DNA of 64,000 nt from an uncultured Lachnospiraceae bacterium (GTDB taxonomy: Bacteria > Bacillota > Clostridia > Lachnospirales > Lachnospiraceae), in assembly GCA_934343915.1 (NCBI GenBank), contig CAKRIL010000007.1, positions 1 through 64,000 of the forward strand. Reading direction: 5' to 3'. The notes beneath the pieces were generated by a model that was given only the letters and a program-made list of their open reading frames with translations, made no database searches and was not told where the DNA came from. Positions 36,709-46,177 of this stretch are shown here, piece after piece (positions within the stretch are counted from its first letter, which is position 1; each line of letters begins with the position of its first letter). The position numbers and the translations under genes were made by a program.

Positions 36709-37562
36709 AAGAACATGAACACAATGCCGAGGCTTCCGCTGAGAACCTGACACACTGCACATACGATGACGCTCCTAAGGCTAAGTCCTCATCCAAGGTC
36801 AAGCGCATAATTGCGGGAGTTATAATAGTTGCCGCGATATGCGGAGCCGCATTCGGAATATTCAAGCTGATTCAGAGCCTTGACTACATGAGACCTGTCA
36901 AGGACATATGCAATATATATAATAACCGCGAGTCGGACACGGCGAAGGTATTCAGGTCAATATATTCCGGAGCAGATAAGAAGGCAATCTCATCTGCATA
37001 CAAGATTATTGCGAACTCGGAAGCCTTCTACCAGTACTTCGATTCCATCCCGACACAGCTTGAGGATTACTACCGCGACAATGCCGCAAGCGGCGGAAGC
37101 GATATTAAGATGAAGTTCGATGTAACCGGCGATAAGGTCAAGATGGATGACAGCCAGCTTGCAGTCATCTACAATGAAATCGAAGCCAATGCTGATTACT
37201 ACCGCAACATTGTGAATGCCATCGACAACATGGGCAAGGATGATGTTCAGAACCTTGCCGATGCGCTCGGTATCTCACATAAGCGTGCTTCAAGCCTGTG
37301 CTCAATCATCCGCGAGCGCTGTCAGAGCTATCTTAAGTTCGATGTCACATCAGGATATTATATTACGGGACGTTATGTACTGTATAACAAGTCCAACGAG
37401 ACTGTTTCAAAGACCGATAAGATTTCTCTTGCAATAATCAAGCTTAACGGAAGCTGGTATATATATGAAGGACGAGATGAGGGGGTTGCCCTTGCAACCG
37501 GAATTAACTATATCGCTTACGACGATCTGCTTTGGAATATCTTCACCAATTATATTCAGTAA
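36705..37562 (+). CDS. Single-pass membrane protein of unknown function
   Basis: A 285-residue protein with a cytoplasmic N-terminus (about 35 residues), one TM helix (IIAGVIIVAAICGAAFGIF) and an extracytoplasmic domain of about 220 residues. The C-terminal region (YYITGRYVLYNKSNETVSKT, then DKISLAIIKLNGSWYI) closely parallels YTLTGRIVICDKSGKTLDKT and DRLTINVIKFNGDWMI in the convergent neighbour at 37629, so the two are paralogues. This one lacks the N-terminal zinc ribbon. It overlaps the TetR gene by four bases. I cannot assign a function; a cell-envelope role is likely. Confidence 0.75.
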   Translation: MKEHEHNAEASAENLTHCTYDDAPKAKSSSKVKRIIAGVIIVAAICGAAFGIFKLIQSLDYMRPVKDICNIYNNRESDTAKVFRSIYSGADKKAISSAYKIIANSEAFYQYFDSIPTQLEDYYRDNAASGGSDIKMKFDVTGDKVKMDDSQLAVIYNEIEANADYYRNIVNAIDNMGKDDVQNLADALGISHKRASSLCSIIRERCQSYLKFDVTSGYYITGRYVLYNKSNETVSKTDKISLAIIKLNGSWYIYEGRDEGVALATGINYIAYDDLLWNIFTNYIQ

Positions 37563-37573
37563 TCTGACACTTA

Positions 37574-37615
37574 AAAAGCGGGGCTGCCAATAAAGAGCAG
37601 TCCCGCTTTTATTTT
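37574..37615. terminator. Bidirectional terminator
   Basis: AAAAGCGGGGCTGC pairs with GCAGTCCCGCTTTT (one G-U) around a nine-base loop, followed by ATTTT on the plus strand. On the minus strand it is preceded by A-rich and followed by T-rich sequence. It ends both convergent paralogue genes. Confidence 0.85.
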
Positions 37616-37628
37616 GTATTAATACATC

Positions 37629-38519
37629 TTAGTAATAATAACCGAGCATACGCTGTAAGTCATATAAGCTGATTCCGAACTGAGGAAGTGCTGATAAATA
37701 ATCTATCATCCAGTCACCGTTGAACTTGATAACATTGATTGTTAATCTGTCAGTCTTATCAAGTGTCTTTCCGCTCTTATCACAGATAACGATTCTTCCT
37801 GTAAGTGTGTAGCCTTCCTTAACGGTAGCACCCTTGAACTCTTTCATGAAGTTCACTGCAACCTTGCATAAATCCTTAGCATTCGCTATCTTGATACCAA
37901 GTGAATCTGCTAAATCCTCATAATCATACTTGTCATAACCTTCGATGTCCTCACATATTGACTCAAAGTATGTGTCATAGAGGCTTGAATATGTATCATT
38001 GATATCCTCAAGCTCATCAGCATCAAGCTTTTCCTTATCTGCATAATCGAACTTAATGCTCCAGCCCTCATCATATTCATCATCAAGGTCATCATACATA
38101 TCTGTAAGAGAATCCTCTACATCTGCAAGAACATCTTCAATATCATCTGATGACTTTACAATCTTCATAGCCTTCTTATAAGATGAAGCTGCAAAATCCG
38201 GAAGAAACGCTGAAACAAGTGAATCTAAATCCGTGGTCTTACTGTTCAATACCTTCGTTATACCATTGAATGGCTTCTTATATCCGTTAGCCGAGTGAAG
38301 AAATAATGCAACACCTGCTGCTATCGCAAGAATAAGAACCACAATTACAATCGCAAGTCCCTTCTTACCCTTCTTCTTAGGTTCAACCGGTGCTGACTGC
38401 ACTGGTACCTCCGCTCCGACTGCTTCCTGAACAGGTGTCTGCTGTGCAGCATTGTTCTGTGTGCAGTTACATACCTCTCCATCTGCGAGAGGTCTTCCAC
38501 AATTCTCACAAAATGCCAT
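37629..38519 (-). CDS. Zinc-ribbon membrane protein, paralogue of its convergent neighbour
   Basis: A 296-residue protein. The N-terminal zinc ribbon FCENCGRPLADGEVCNC is followed by a Q/P-rich linker, a TM helix (GLAIVIVVLILAIAAGVALFL) and an acidic extracytoplasmic domain. Its distal part aligns with that of the protein encoded at 36705 (TLTGRIVICDKSGKTLDKTD; NVIKFNGDWM). GAGGAGG before the ATG at 38519 sets the start. The fold resembles zinc-ribbon/TM/lipoprotein-like domain proteins common in Lachnospiraceae; the function is unknown. Confidence 0.78.
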   Translation of the reverse strand: MAFCENCGRPLADGEVCNCTQNNAAQQTPVQEAVGAEVPVQSAPVEPKKKGKKGLAIVIVVLILAIAAGVALFLHSANGYKKPFNGITKVLNSKTTDLDSLVSAFLPDFAASSYKKAMKIVKSSDDIEDVLADVEDSLTDMYDDLDDEYDEGWSIKFDYADKEKLDADELEDINDTYSSLYDTYFESICEDIEGYDKYDYEDLADSLGIKIANAKDLCKVAVNFMKEFKGATVKEGYTLTGRIVICDKSGKTLDKTDRLTINVIKFNGDWMIDYLSALPQFGISLYDLQRMLGYYY

Positions 38520-38606
38520 GATAATCCTCCTCAAATTGTAATGTTTTCAGTACGTTATTTTTTACATACTTATTTAAAATTATAGCCTATCAGTCATAAA
38601 TTGCAA

Positions 38607-39740
38607 CTAATTTTTGCCATTCTCTGTCTTTTTTACTACTCCGCCATTGACCACACAGCCGGCAGCAAGCATCCACAGCATTGTCATCGGAACCGAGAAT
38701 TCAAGATATGTAAAGCTTACAACATATCCTGCCATAACAAGCCCCAGAAGCTTATCCTCAACCGCATATGTCCTCCTATAATTCTGAAGCGACTTGTATG
38801 CGATTGCACACATCCCCGCAACGGTGAGAAACAGGGCAATGAATCCGCAGTCGGAGAATATATTGTCGAACGATCCTGCAAAATTATTGATATACACATA
38901 TATGCTGAGGAGTGTCGTTGTAACACCCTTTGTCGCATTGTGTATCGGCATACTGAAAATATCATTCATGTTGAGTATTCCCCAAAAGAACAGAATCGCG
39001 AATGTTATTCCCGTAATGGTCTGCCATCTCTTGAGTGACGGTATATGCTTCTTATCTCTGTCCGACTTGATTCTCGGATGTCTCTCCCTGAGCAGCAGAC
39101 ATCCTATTCCAAGTATGACAAGAACAATATAGAGCTCCTCATTCGATGCCAGCAGCCCCATAAGTCCGTTCTTGATTTCTATATTCTTAAGAAAGAATAC
39201 AATTCCCACCACCTTCATGATAAGCAGCGATAAGAACCACACAAGCACATACTTCGACACCGCCGTATAGGTAGCATCAAGAAGCATAATCGCCGCAATC
39301 AGCATTCCGAACCATATGATAATGCCATTATTATTCTGATTGATGCAGAATACAAATATACTGCCCACAACACCCACAAGATAAAATATGCACTTGGTTC
39401 CGGTAGTATTCGTATATCCTGCAATCGAGAAGAGCAGCATGACCGCACATACATTGAGAAATCCGCTGCTTATCGTCTTATGCGCTAAGAACTGTATTCC
39501 CGCCGCAAAAAGAACCGGAATGAATACCGCTGCCAGAATTATCGGCAGATATTTTTTTATTGAGCCGAGATACGCTCCCGCAATATACAATGCTACGCTT
39601 ACGAATGTAGTTACCGCCTGAACATAATGTCCGTTCAGTGTTCCCATCACGGTAAAGTAGAGCAACATTCCCACAACAAGAATATTAAGCGATAAATCAT
39701 TCTTCATAATCTGTGAAGTCTGACTGATATATCTTTTCAT
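38607..39740 (-). CDS. Polytopic membrane protein of the polysaccharide cluster
   Basis: A 377-residue protein with about ten to eleven TM helices and short loops; one polar loop carries RERHPRIKSDRDKKHIPSLK. No catalytic motif is obvious. It is the last gene of the surface-polysaccharide run, 18 bp after another large membrane protein. In such clusters proteins of this size are polymerases, flippases or accessory transporters, but I cannot choose between them from sequence alone. Confidence 0.65.
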   Translation of the reverse strand: MKRYISQTSQIMKNDLSLNILVVGMLLYFTVMGTLNGHYVQAVTTFVSVALYIAGAYLGSIKKYLPIILAAVFIPVLFAAGIQFLAHKTISSGFLNVCAVMLLFSIAGYTNTTGTKCIFYLVGVVGSIFVFCINQNNNGIIIWFGMLIAAIMLLDATYTAVSKYVLVWFLSLLIMKVVGIVFFLKNIEIKNGLMGLLASNEELYIVLVILGIGCLLLRERHPRIKSDRDKKHIPSLKRWQTITGITFAILFFWGILNMNDIFSMPIHNATKGVTTTLLSIYVYINNFAGSFDNIFSDCGFIALFLTVAGMCAIAYKSLQNYRRTYAVEDKLLGLVMAGYVVSFTYLEFSVPMTMLWMLAAGCVVNGGVVKKTENGKN

Positions 39741-39758
39741 AATCTGTCTCTCCCTCCG

Positions 39759-41648
39759 TTATTCCTGAGTCTGCTTAAGCGTAAAGAAATAATACAGTAC
39801 GGTTCCCTGCTGTCCCTCATACATTACCTTAGGTCCGTCCACATAGTAATAATTATCAAGCATTTCTATGGCATTCTTCGAATCGCCGTGATTCCACGGA
39901 ATCTCTATATACACAAGCTTCTCCGGGAGCACCGACAGCTTAAGAATTCCGTCAACCGCAACCCTGTTGACGCTGTAACAGTCAGCGCTTGTGTCCTCCG
40001 AATAGTACACAAGCCGCCCTGCATCAGGATTCCATCTTATATTGTCCTGACGGAACTGTGTCTCAACATCATTGGCTGAGGAAGCCACGATGATGTCCGT
40101 CTGTGCATCATACTCCTCAAGAATACGGTCAATCGCATTGTTTACGAATGTATAATGATAATTGTAATAAGCATAATCTCCCGGATTTCCGTTCATGTCC
40201 TCCTGCTCATCATGAAAGCCCGCAGTGTAGAGTATCGGGAATCTGTTGGTCTGCATGTTCGTGAACAGTGCTGCACTCACCGGGTCAACCGTTATAAAGG
40301 TCTCTACAAGCATAAGCGCCCCAAGCACGGTAAACGTTGACAGAATAACCCTTCTTCTCTCAAAAAGCTTTATAAGCATGATTACACCGAACATCGCAAA
40401 TATCGTATCCGCAAGCATATTGTATCTCGGAAGTGTAGCCTTCGGATATGCCAAAAGATAGAGCACATACACCATATAGCTTCCCACCAGCACAAGCCAT
40501 GCCGTAAAGTCCATTCTGTGGGTTCTTCTGACTCTTAAATTGGCAGACACCATCACAATTCCCGCAATCACTATAATAAGCCATATCCAGTTAAAATTGA
40601 GCACGAAAAGCTGTGCAAGCTTAATCTTTATATAATATCCGGAGAACGCTATTCCGTTGGCGGCACACACTCTTATAACTCCATATAAGAAGAGCACCAC
40701 TGCCGCGATTGCCGCGATTGCGATAATTCCGGTCTTCACATTGTACTCATCACCGTCCGCGTCATCATTTCCGGAGGCTGATGCTCCTCCCGTGACCGTG
40801 TCGGTGTTCTTTCTTTTTCTTATACCTGACGTGAATATACCGACAAGAAATGCTCCCGCAAAGCATAATGCCACAAGCATTCCCGAGCTTTTGGTTGTTC
40901 CGAGCATAATTAACCAAAATACCATGAGCGTGTACTTTTTAGATACACAGCAATAGAATGCATATATAAAGAACATTGTCATTCCGTATTCAAGTCCGCA
41001 CAGTGTGGACATACCGAGTGCCATCGGTGAGAATGACACCACAAGCGCACCGAACCACACTATAACAAGTCTTGCCTTCGGGAACAGGCTTCTGAATGTC
41101 ATGTATATACAGCACGCTGCTGCAATACCCATGTACAGCTGGCTCCACTGAAAACCCGTTCCGTTTCCCGGAACTAAGAATTCGCCCATAAGTGCGAACA
41201 GGCAGTAGCCGTATGCTCTTCTGTCTGCAATCTTCCCTGCCTCGATAAAGCTGCTTAAAATCATATCGGGATGATATACAAGATGTTCCAGTGACTCATA
41301 GCAGGTAAGTCCTTCATCGAGCTGCAGGGTTCCCACTATCTGAACCCTGATCAGGTAATGAACTACTATCATAAGCCCGCATGCTGCCGCATCCCGGTAA
41401 TCAATCAGTGTCATATAGCCCTTTTTCATGGCATACACTACAACTCCCGCACAGGCACCGAATATAACGGCGCTGATTATAAGCCCGGCATTCACCATGC
41501 TCTTAAAGCTTCCCTGCCACACCGGGCCATAGAGCACCGATATTCTCGCAAACAGGAAGAACATTACGAAAAAGACCGCTATTGAAGCAATCTGTCCCGC
41601 CTGTGATGCCGCCTTACCGAATTTTGTTTTTGAATTAATTTTATCCAT
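39759..41648 (-). CDS. Large membrane protein, possible GT-C glycosyltransferase
   Basis: A 629-residue protein with roughly twelve TM helices and a C-terminal soluble domain of about 160 residues (from TNMQTNRFPILYTAGF on). The first periplasmic-side loop has LQLDEGLTCYESLEHL, with acidic residues where GT-C enzymes (PMT/ArnT-like) place the catalytic Asp/Glu. GT-C enzymes transfer sugars from polyprenyl phosphates. This fits the upstream gene at 45091, a DPM1/GtrB-like synthase that makes such donors. Family assignment remains tentative. Confidence 0.6.
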   Translation of the reverse strand: MDKINSKTKFGKAASQAGQIASIAVFFVMFFLFARISVLYGPVWQGSFKSMVNAGLIISAVIFGACAGVVVYAMKKGYMTLIDYRDAAACGLMIVVHYLIRVQIVGTLQLDEGLTCYESLEHLVYHPDMILSSFIEAGKIADRRAYGYCLFALMGEFLVPGNGTGFQWSQLYMGIAAACCIYMTFRSLFPKARLVIVWFGALVVSFSPMALGMSTLCGLEYGMTMFFIYAFYCCVSKKYTLMVFWLIMLGTTKSSGMLVALCFAGAFLVGIFTSGIRKRKNTDTVTGGASASGNDDADGDEYNVKTGIIAIAAIAAVVLFLYGVIRVCAANGIAFSGYYIKIKLAQLFVLNFNWIWLIIVIAGIVMVSANLRVRRTHRMDFTAWLVLVGSYMVYVLYLLAYPKATLPRYNMLADTIFAMFGVIMLIKLFERRRVILSTFTVLGALMLVETFITVDPVSAALFTNMQTNRFPILYTAGFHDEQEDMNGNPGDYAYYNYHYTFVNNAIDRILEEYDAQTDIIVASSANDVETQFRQDNIRWNPDAGRLVYYSEDTSADCYSVNRVAVDGILKLSVLPEKLVYIEIPWNHGDSKNAIEMLDNYYYVDGPKVMYEGQQGTVLYYFFTLKQTQE

Positions 41649-41669
41649 CTTAATCTGACCCTTTTAATA

Positions 41670-42638
41670 TTATTCTCCGTCTTTTTCCTGCATAATTACA
41701 GCTTCAACAAGCTCAGCCTGTCTTACAAGTCCGTCCGCCATCTCTTTTCTTGTCTTCTCATCCCCGACAGCCTTGAGGAACATGCCTATCGACTTGGCAA
41801 AATGGTCATCCGCCGGAAGCTGTACCGTAACCGTGTCCGCATCGCTCTCTATCACCGCGCTCGGCACATATTCAGCCGGAGCGGTATATATTCTTCCCGT
41901 CGTAAGCCTTCCCTTACTCCCCCACAGCTCAAGCGAACACTGATACTGGCAGTCCATTCCGAATGCCGCCTGTGCGATAACGCCCTCGTCATTTACAAAT
42001 TCAGCCGTTCCGAAGATATCAATTCCCGCCGGCTCCTCATAATCAAGCCTTGAACCCACATAGCGTGTGCTCTCTCCGAGAAGCTCCGTGATAAGCTTGA
42101 TTGTGTACCCGCCGTTGTCCATCATGGTTCCGCCGCCAAGCTCCTTGTTGTATCTGAAGTCGCCATCGGCGCGTCTTGGGAATCCGAAGCTTGTCCTTAT
42201 AAGTCTCAGCTTACCTATTCTTCCCGCCGCCACGATTTTCTTAATCTCCTCAAGCTGTGCATGGTAGCGGAACATATAGTTTTCCTGAATCGTAAGTCCG
42301 CGCTCTGCGGCAAGCCCGACAAGCTCCCTTGTGTATGCAGACGAGGTTGTTGACGGCTTCTCAAGAAATACATGCTTTCCTGCAAGAAGTGCCTTCTTAG
42401 CCCATTCATAGTGGAATGCCGGTGGCAGCGGTATATACACGCAGTCCACACTCTCATCATTAATCACCTCATCATATGATGAGTACACATGCAGATTATA
42501 TTTTTCTTTAAAGCGTTCAAGCTTCTTTTTTGAACTGGACGCAACTCCCGCGCACTCAGCTCCCTCCGTCTTTTCCAGTGCCGGAAGGAACTTATTGTAT
42601 GCAATGTCCGCTGCTCCGAGTATACCTATTCTGAACAT
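41670..42638 (-). CDS. Gfo/Idh/MocA oxidoreductase, probable NDP-sugar 3-ketoreductase
   Basis: A 322-residue NAD(P)-dependent oxidoreductase. The Rossmann start is MFRIGILGAADIAYNKFLPA, the family EKP motif is in GKHVFLEKPSTTS, and the C-terminal alpha/beta domain carries GGGTMMDNGGYTIKL. The closest pathway parallel is the TylC1/OleW-type 3-ketoreductase. That enzyme acts right after NDP-hexose 2,3-dehydratase during 2-deoxygenation, and the gene directly upstream encodes exactly such a dehydratase. GGGGAT precedes the ATG at 42638; seven extra residues upstream are rejected. Confidence 0.82.
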   Translation of the reverse strand: MFRIGILGAADIAYNKFLPALEKTEGAECAGVASSSKKKLERFKEKYNLHVYSSYDEVINDESVDCVYIPLPPAFHYEWAKKALLAGKHVFLEKPSTTSSAYTRELVGLAAERGLTIQENYMFRYHAQLEEIKKIVAAGRIGKLRLIRTSFGFPRRADGDFRYNKELGGGTMMDNGGYTIKLITELLGESTRYVGSRLDYEEPAGIDIFGTAEFVNDEGVIAQAAFGMDCQYQCSLELWGSKGRLTTGRIYTAPAEYVPSAVIESDADTVTVQLPADDHFAKSIGMFLKAVGDEKTRKEMADGLVRQAELVEAVIMQEKDGE

Positions 42639-42731
42639 ATTATCCCCATTCCGCTGCAAAGCAGCTCCCGCAATTCTAAAACATTCGGAATACGCTGATT
42701 CCTCATGTTTGACCTTTTGACCCTGATATCA

Positions 42732-44120
42732 TTATATTTCAATTAGAGACAGCAGATTTCTGAGCTGAATATTGAGACAGTTGTTAATCTGTATCATGTA
42801 ATTGAGTGTACCGTAGTCTATCCAAAAATATCCTTCCGGAAGCTGCGAAAGCTCCTCCGGCTCAATCTCCAGGATATAATTGTAATTCTGCTCATGGTAG
42901 AAGCGTCCGCCCTCCTCCGACAAAATCACATGGTACTGTGTCTTTCCCTGTTCAATCTTCTCCCTGAAAAGACTGTCAACGCAATTATCATCCTCCGGTG
43001 TCCTTGTAGGCTCCCACTGAACCGAAGGCCCAAGCTCTATATAATCGAAGGAACCTATCTCCGGCCTTCCCGCAGCCAGGAATTCCTTCTTACCGTCCAC
43101 CGTCCTTGTTATCAGTCCGAAGGTTGCCTTTCCTATCGCCTTAAATAAAGGCTGGCTCCACTGTTTTACCTCTCTGCCCGTTATATCTATATCGTAGTAT
43201 CTTACCATGTAATCCGCTTCATGATTGCATGTTACACCGTAATCATCCACGCTCCAGTCGCGAAGCTGGTTGAGCGGCACAAGCACGGTTTTTTTCTCCT
43301 CGAACATCTTGTAATTGTTGAGAAACTGATATATCTCAGAGATATTCGCAGTGATTCCTCCGGTAAATATCGAGTGATAAAAGCTCTTATCCTTAAAGTA
43401 CTTCTCAATCTGTTCCAGCTCATCCGCGGAGAAGCCGCAGTTGGTGAGCGGAATTCCCGACAGCACCGTTCTTGTATCCATATTCACAAGATTGTCAATC
43501 TTCATAAGCTGCTTAATCTGTCCGAGCGTCATCCACTTATAATTAGGAAGAACCTCTATGTCCTCATCGAGAAGCATAATGATATTTCTGTTTCTCTTCT
43601 TGTAGAATCGCCCTGCCTGTTCCGACTGAATCTGGTCATAGATTACCGTATAGTTCTTTGAATTGTAAAAATAATCGAAATAGTTCGGCAGAACTCCTCC
43701 GTGTCTTCTTGTGTAATTGCTCTTCGTAGCCTGTATCGTAGGTGATATCTGTATCACATTGACATTGCCGGGCTCTATCTTCGCCTGCATAAGAAAATTA
43801 ATTACGCCATCGATTTCCTTGCATATTATGCCAAGATATCCTATCTCTGGCTGAACAATGATAGGCTGCTCTGCCACAAGCTTATTATTCTCGTAGCGCT
43901 GTATTCCCGTAATTGAAAAGAAGGAGCGCTTCCTGTTGTGTATCTCACCGACATAATCATCATAGAACCAGAAGCTGTTGTCCCCCGACGCGCACTCCTT
44001 AATCGATACATTCGCATCACGGTTGAGCACGGCAACCCAGTCAAGAATATCCTTCGTGGAATTGACATTGCCATCCGTCGCTGCCCATGATTCAATTATT
44101 TTTCGAATAATGTCTCTCAT
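42732..44120 (-). CDS. NDP-hexose 2,3-dehydratase (EvaA/TylX3 family)
   Basis: A 462-residue protein built of two tandem homologous halves. The first carries VNVIQISPTIQATKSNYTRR and HGG; the second carries FDYIELGPSVQWEPTRTPED. Each ends with a GRFYxExxNxxxxLE-like block (AGRFYKKRNRNIIMLLDED and GGRFYHEQNYNYILEIEPEE). This is the EvaA/TylX3/OleV family, which removes the C-2 hydroxyl of NDP-4-keto-6-deoxyglucose to give a 3,4-diketo-2,6-dideoxy sugar. The reactive product needs immediate reduction, presumably by the Gfo/Idh/MocA enzyme encoded next. The family is best known from actinomycete antibiotics. Confidence 0.88.
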   Translation of the reverse strand: MRDIIRKIIESWAATDGNVNSTKDILDWVAVLNRDANVSIKECASGDNSFWFYDDYVGEIHNRKRSFFSITGIQRYENNKLVAEQPIIVQPEIGYLGIICKEIDGVINFLMQAKIEPGNVNVIQISPTIQATKSNYTRRHGGVLPNYFDYFYNSKNYTVIYDQIQSEQAGRFYKKRNRNIIMLLDEDIEVLPNYKWMTLGQIKQLMKIDNLVNMDTRTVLSGIPLTNCGFSADELEQIEKYFKDKSFYHSIFTGGITANISEIYQFLNNYKMFEEKKTVLVPLNQLRDWSVDDYGVTCNHEADYMVRYYDIDITGREVKQWSQPLFKAIGKATFGLITRTVDGKKEFLAAGRPEIGSFDYIELGPSVQWEPTRTPEDDNCVDSLFREKIEQGKTQYHVILSEEGGRFYHEQNYNYILEIEPEELSQLPEGYFWIDYGTLNYMIQINNCLNIQLRNLLSLIEI

Positions 44121-44152
44121 AAATATTCCCCATTTCTGTATACGGACACCGA

Positions 44153-45091
44153 TTAACGCCCATGTGATAACAGCTTACGCTTAAGCGCTCCAAGCTTAAT
44201 CTTAAGCTGTATTCCAAGCTGCGACATGCATACCGCCGCATAGCTCTTATCGAATGCCTTGATTGCCGACTTGGCACGCCCCGAGCAATGTATTGAAAAT
44301 ACCCTCACAAGGGTTTTGTCCTGTCTTACAAGGTACGGCAGCTTATTTCCGTTCTCATCCTTCTTAAAGACATATTTTTTAATGCCCGCAAAAGAATTGT
44401 ACCTGTACTCATCCTCTGTATAGTTGGCTCTGTCGCACAGATTCTGGTCGATGGTTCCTCCGTCAAATACCTTCGCCGAGTTGAGTACTCCGTCCTTATC
44501 CTTAGACCACAGATACACAAGCGTCATATCGCACACGCCGCCCTCAAGGTTATGCTCCTCCTGATAATTCCACTTCTCAAGAAGCAGCTCCTTATTGTTC
44601 CTGAAAGTCTCCTCGCAGAAGCTTAAGAAATCATCAAGAGCCTCCCTTGTCCAGTATGAGCAGTGGCAGCATGAACTCCAGCCGTAGTCCTTCTCCTGTC
44701 CCGCCGTCGTTGACACCATGGCATATGCCTTATCGAGTGCCGGAATGCTGCTGTAATCCGCGCAGTTGTACAGGTCGCTCTCGGCAACCATAATCCTGTC
44801 AAAATCGAGCTCCTTCATAAGCTCATAGTACAAAAAGTATCTTTTAAAGCATATCTGTGCAAAGAAATCCGTATACGTCGAATAATTCTCAAATACCTTC
44901 AAAAACCCGTTATATCTGTCAAGCTTAAGCTTACTTAAGTCAAACCATTCCCTTGCAACATTTTTGTTGGCTTCATCCCCGAGCAGTATCACTCTCTTAT
45001 TATACCTCTCGGCGGAATGTACACTGTACGGCAGATGCGCCGGACAGCCCGAATGGAAAATAACAACAGGTATATTCTTATCAGTGCTCAT
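44153..45091 (-). CDS. Putative glycosyltransferase of the polysaccharide cluster
   Basis: A 312-residue soluble protein without a family I can name firmly. It reads like a GT-A fold: a beta-strand start (PVVIFHSGCPAHLPYSVHSA), ERYNKRVILLGDEAN, a region like a metal site in DRIMVAESDLYN, and CCHCSYWTREALDDF downstream. The basic C-terminus (LKIKLGALKRKLLSHGR) could touch the membrane. Its start overlaps the stop of the polyprenyl-phosphate sugar synthase (TAATG), so it acts in the same pathway. Confidence 0.55.
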   Translation of the reverse strand: MSTDKNIPVVIFHSGCPAHLPYSVHSAERYNKRVILLGDEANKNVAREWFDLSKLKLDRYNGFLKVFENYSTYTDFFAQICFKRYFLYYELMKELDFDRIMVAESDLYNCADYSSIPALDKAYAMVSTTAGQEKDYGWSSCCHCSYWTREALDDFLSFCEETFRNNKELLLEKWNYQEEHNLEGGVCDMTLVYLWSKDKDGVLNSAKVFDGGTIDQNLCDRANYTEDEYRYNSFAGIKKYVFKKDENGNKLPYLVRQDKTLVRVFSIHCSGRAKSAIKAFDKSYAAVCMSQLGIQLKIKLGALKRKLLSHGR

Positions 45092-46152
45092 TATCTGTCC
45101 TCTCCCGGCTTATTCTGCCCCTCAGTCATGCCATTGTTGTCCTCATATGCATTCTCATTAACGACGGAATCCTGTGTGGTTCCCGCCATAGGTATCGGCT
45201 TTCCCTCAAAATTAATCGTCTTTTCAACTACTACAAGCGGTCTGTGGATTACACGCTTATTAATGTTAAGCACATACTCACCGATAAGCCCTATAAAGAA
45301 GAGCTGTATCGAGCCGATAAGGAATATACCTATTACAATCGGTGCCGTACCTGCCGTGAACGAATACCAGTGTGTAAGCTTGTACACAAGGTAAATAACC
45401 GCAACAAGCATCGAAAGTGCTGATGCGATGAATCCGAAGAAGGTTGCCAGTCTTAAGCCGACCTTCGTGTATGATGTTATGCTGAGCATGGCCGCGTCAT
45501 AGAGTGAATAGAAGTTGTTCTTAGTCTTTCCTGCACGTCTTTTCGGCTGAGTATATTCAAGGTCTTTGCGCTTGAAGCCATACTCTGCAACTATTCCTCT
45601 TATAAAAGGCATCGGGTCGTCAAGCTGTCTTAACAGATGAATAAATGTCTTATCATAGAGTCCGAAGCCTGTGAAATGTTCAATCATCTCGACATCCGAC
45701 ATCTTTCGTATCATCTTGTAGTATATCGTTCTGAGCATGTATATGAACTTATTTTCCTTGCTGTGCTTCTTGATTCCGCTTACAATCTTATAGCCCTTCT
45801 CCCACTCCTCAACGAATCTCGGGATCATCTCCACCGGATCCTGAAAATCACAGCACACACATATCGTACAGTCTCCCGTAGTCTGGCACATGCCATAGAA
45901 CGGCGAATTGAACTGACCGAAGTTAGTCACGTTGAATATCGCCTTGATGTTCTTATTTACTGCACATATCTTCTCTATATACTCCCTTGTTCTGTCCTGA
46001 GAGCAGTTATCTATAAATAAAATCTCGTAGTCATACTGAGGAAGCTCCTTAGTCATCACGTCAACGAGCGCCTCGCTCATCGGAATGACATTCTCTTCTT
46101 CATTATAACACGGTACCATTATGCTTATCTTCTTTTTGCGCTGATTATCCAC
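45091..46152 (-). CDS. Polyprenyl-phosphate glycosyltransferase (GtrB/DPM1-like, GT2)
   Basis: A 353-residue enzyme. Its GT2 domain (ISIMVPCYNEEENVIPMSEA, EILFIDNCSQDRTREYI, CVCCDFQDPVEMIP with the DxD-like site, HFTGFGLYDK) is followed by KRRAGKTKNNFYSLYDAAML and two C-terminal TM helices. Such enzymes load a nucleotide sugar onto undecaprenyl phosphate for transfer outside the cell. GAGG six bases before a GTG (46152) sets the start; the TTG at 46170 is less likely. It may supply donors to the GT-C-like membrane protein in the cluster. Confidence 0.88.
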   Translation of the reverse strand: MDNQRKKKISIMVPCYNEEENVIPMSEALVDVMTKELPQYDYEILFIDNCSQDRTREYIEKICAVNKNIKAIFNVTNFGQFNSPFYGMCQTTGDCTICVCCDFQDPVEMIPRFVEEWEKGYKIVSGIKKHSKENKFIYMLRTIYYKMIRKMSDVEMIEHFTGFGLYDKTFIHLLRQLDDPMPFIRGIVAEYGFKRKDLEYTQPKRRAGKTKNNFYSLYDAAMLSITSYTKVGLRLATFFGFIASALSMLVAVIYLVYKLTHWYSFTAGTAPIVIGIFLIGSIQLFFIGLIGEYVLNINKRVIHRPLVVVEKTINFEGKPIPMAGTTQDSVVNENAYEDNNGMTEGQNKPGEDR

Positions 46153-46177
46153 AATTATCCTCTTTTCCAACTGCTTA

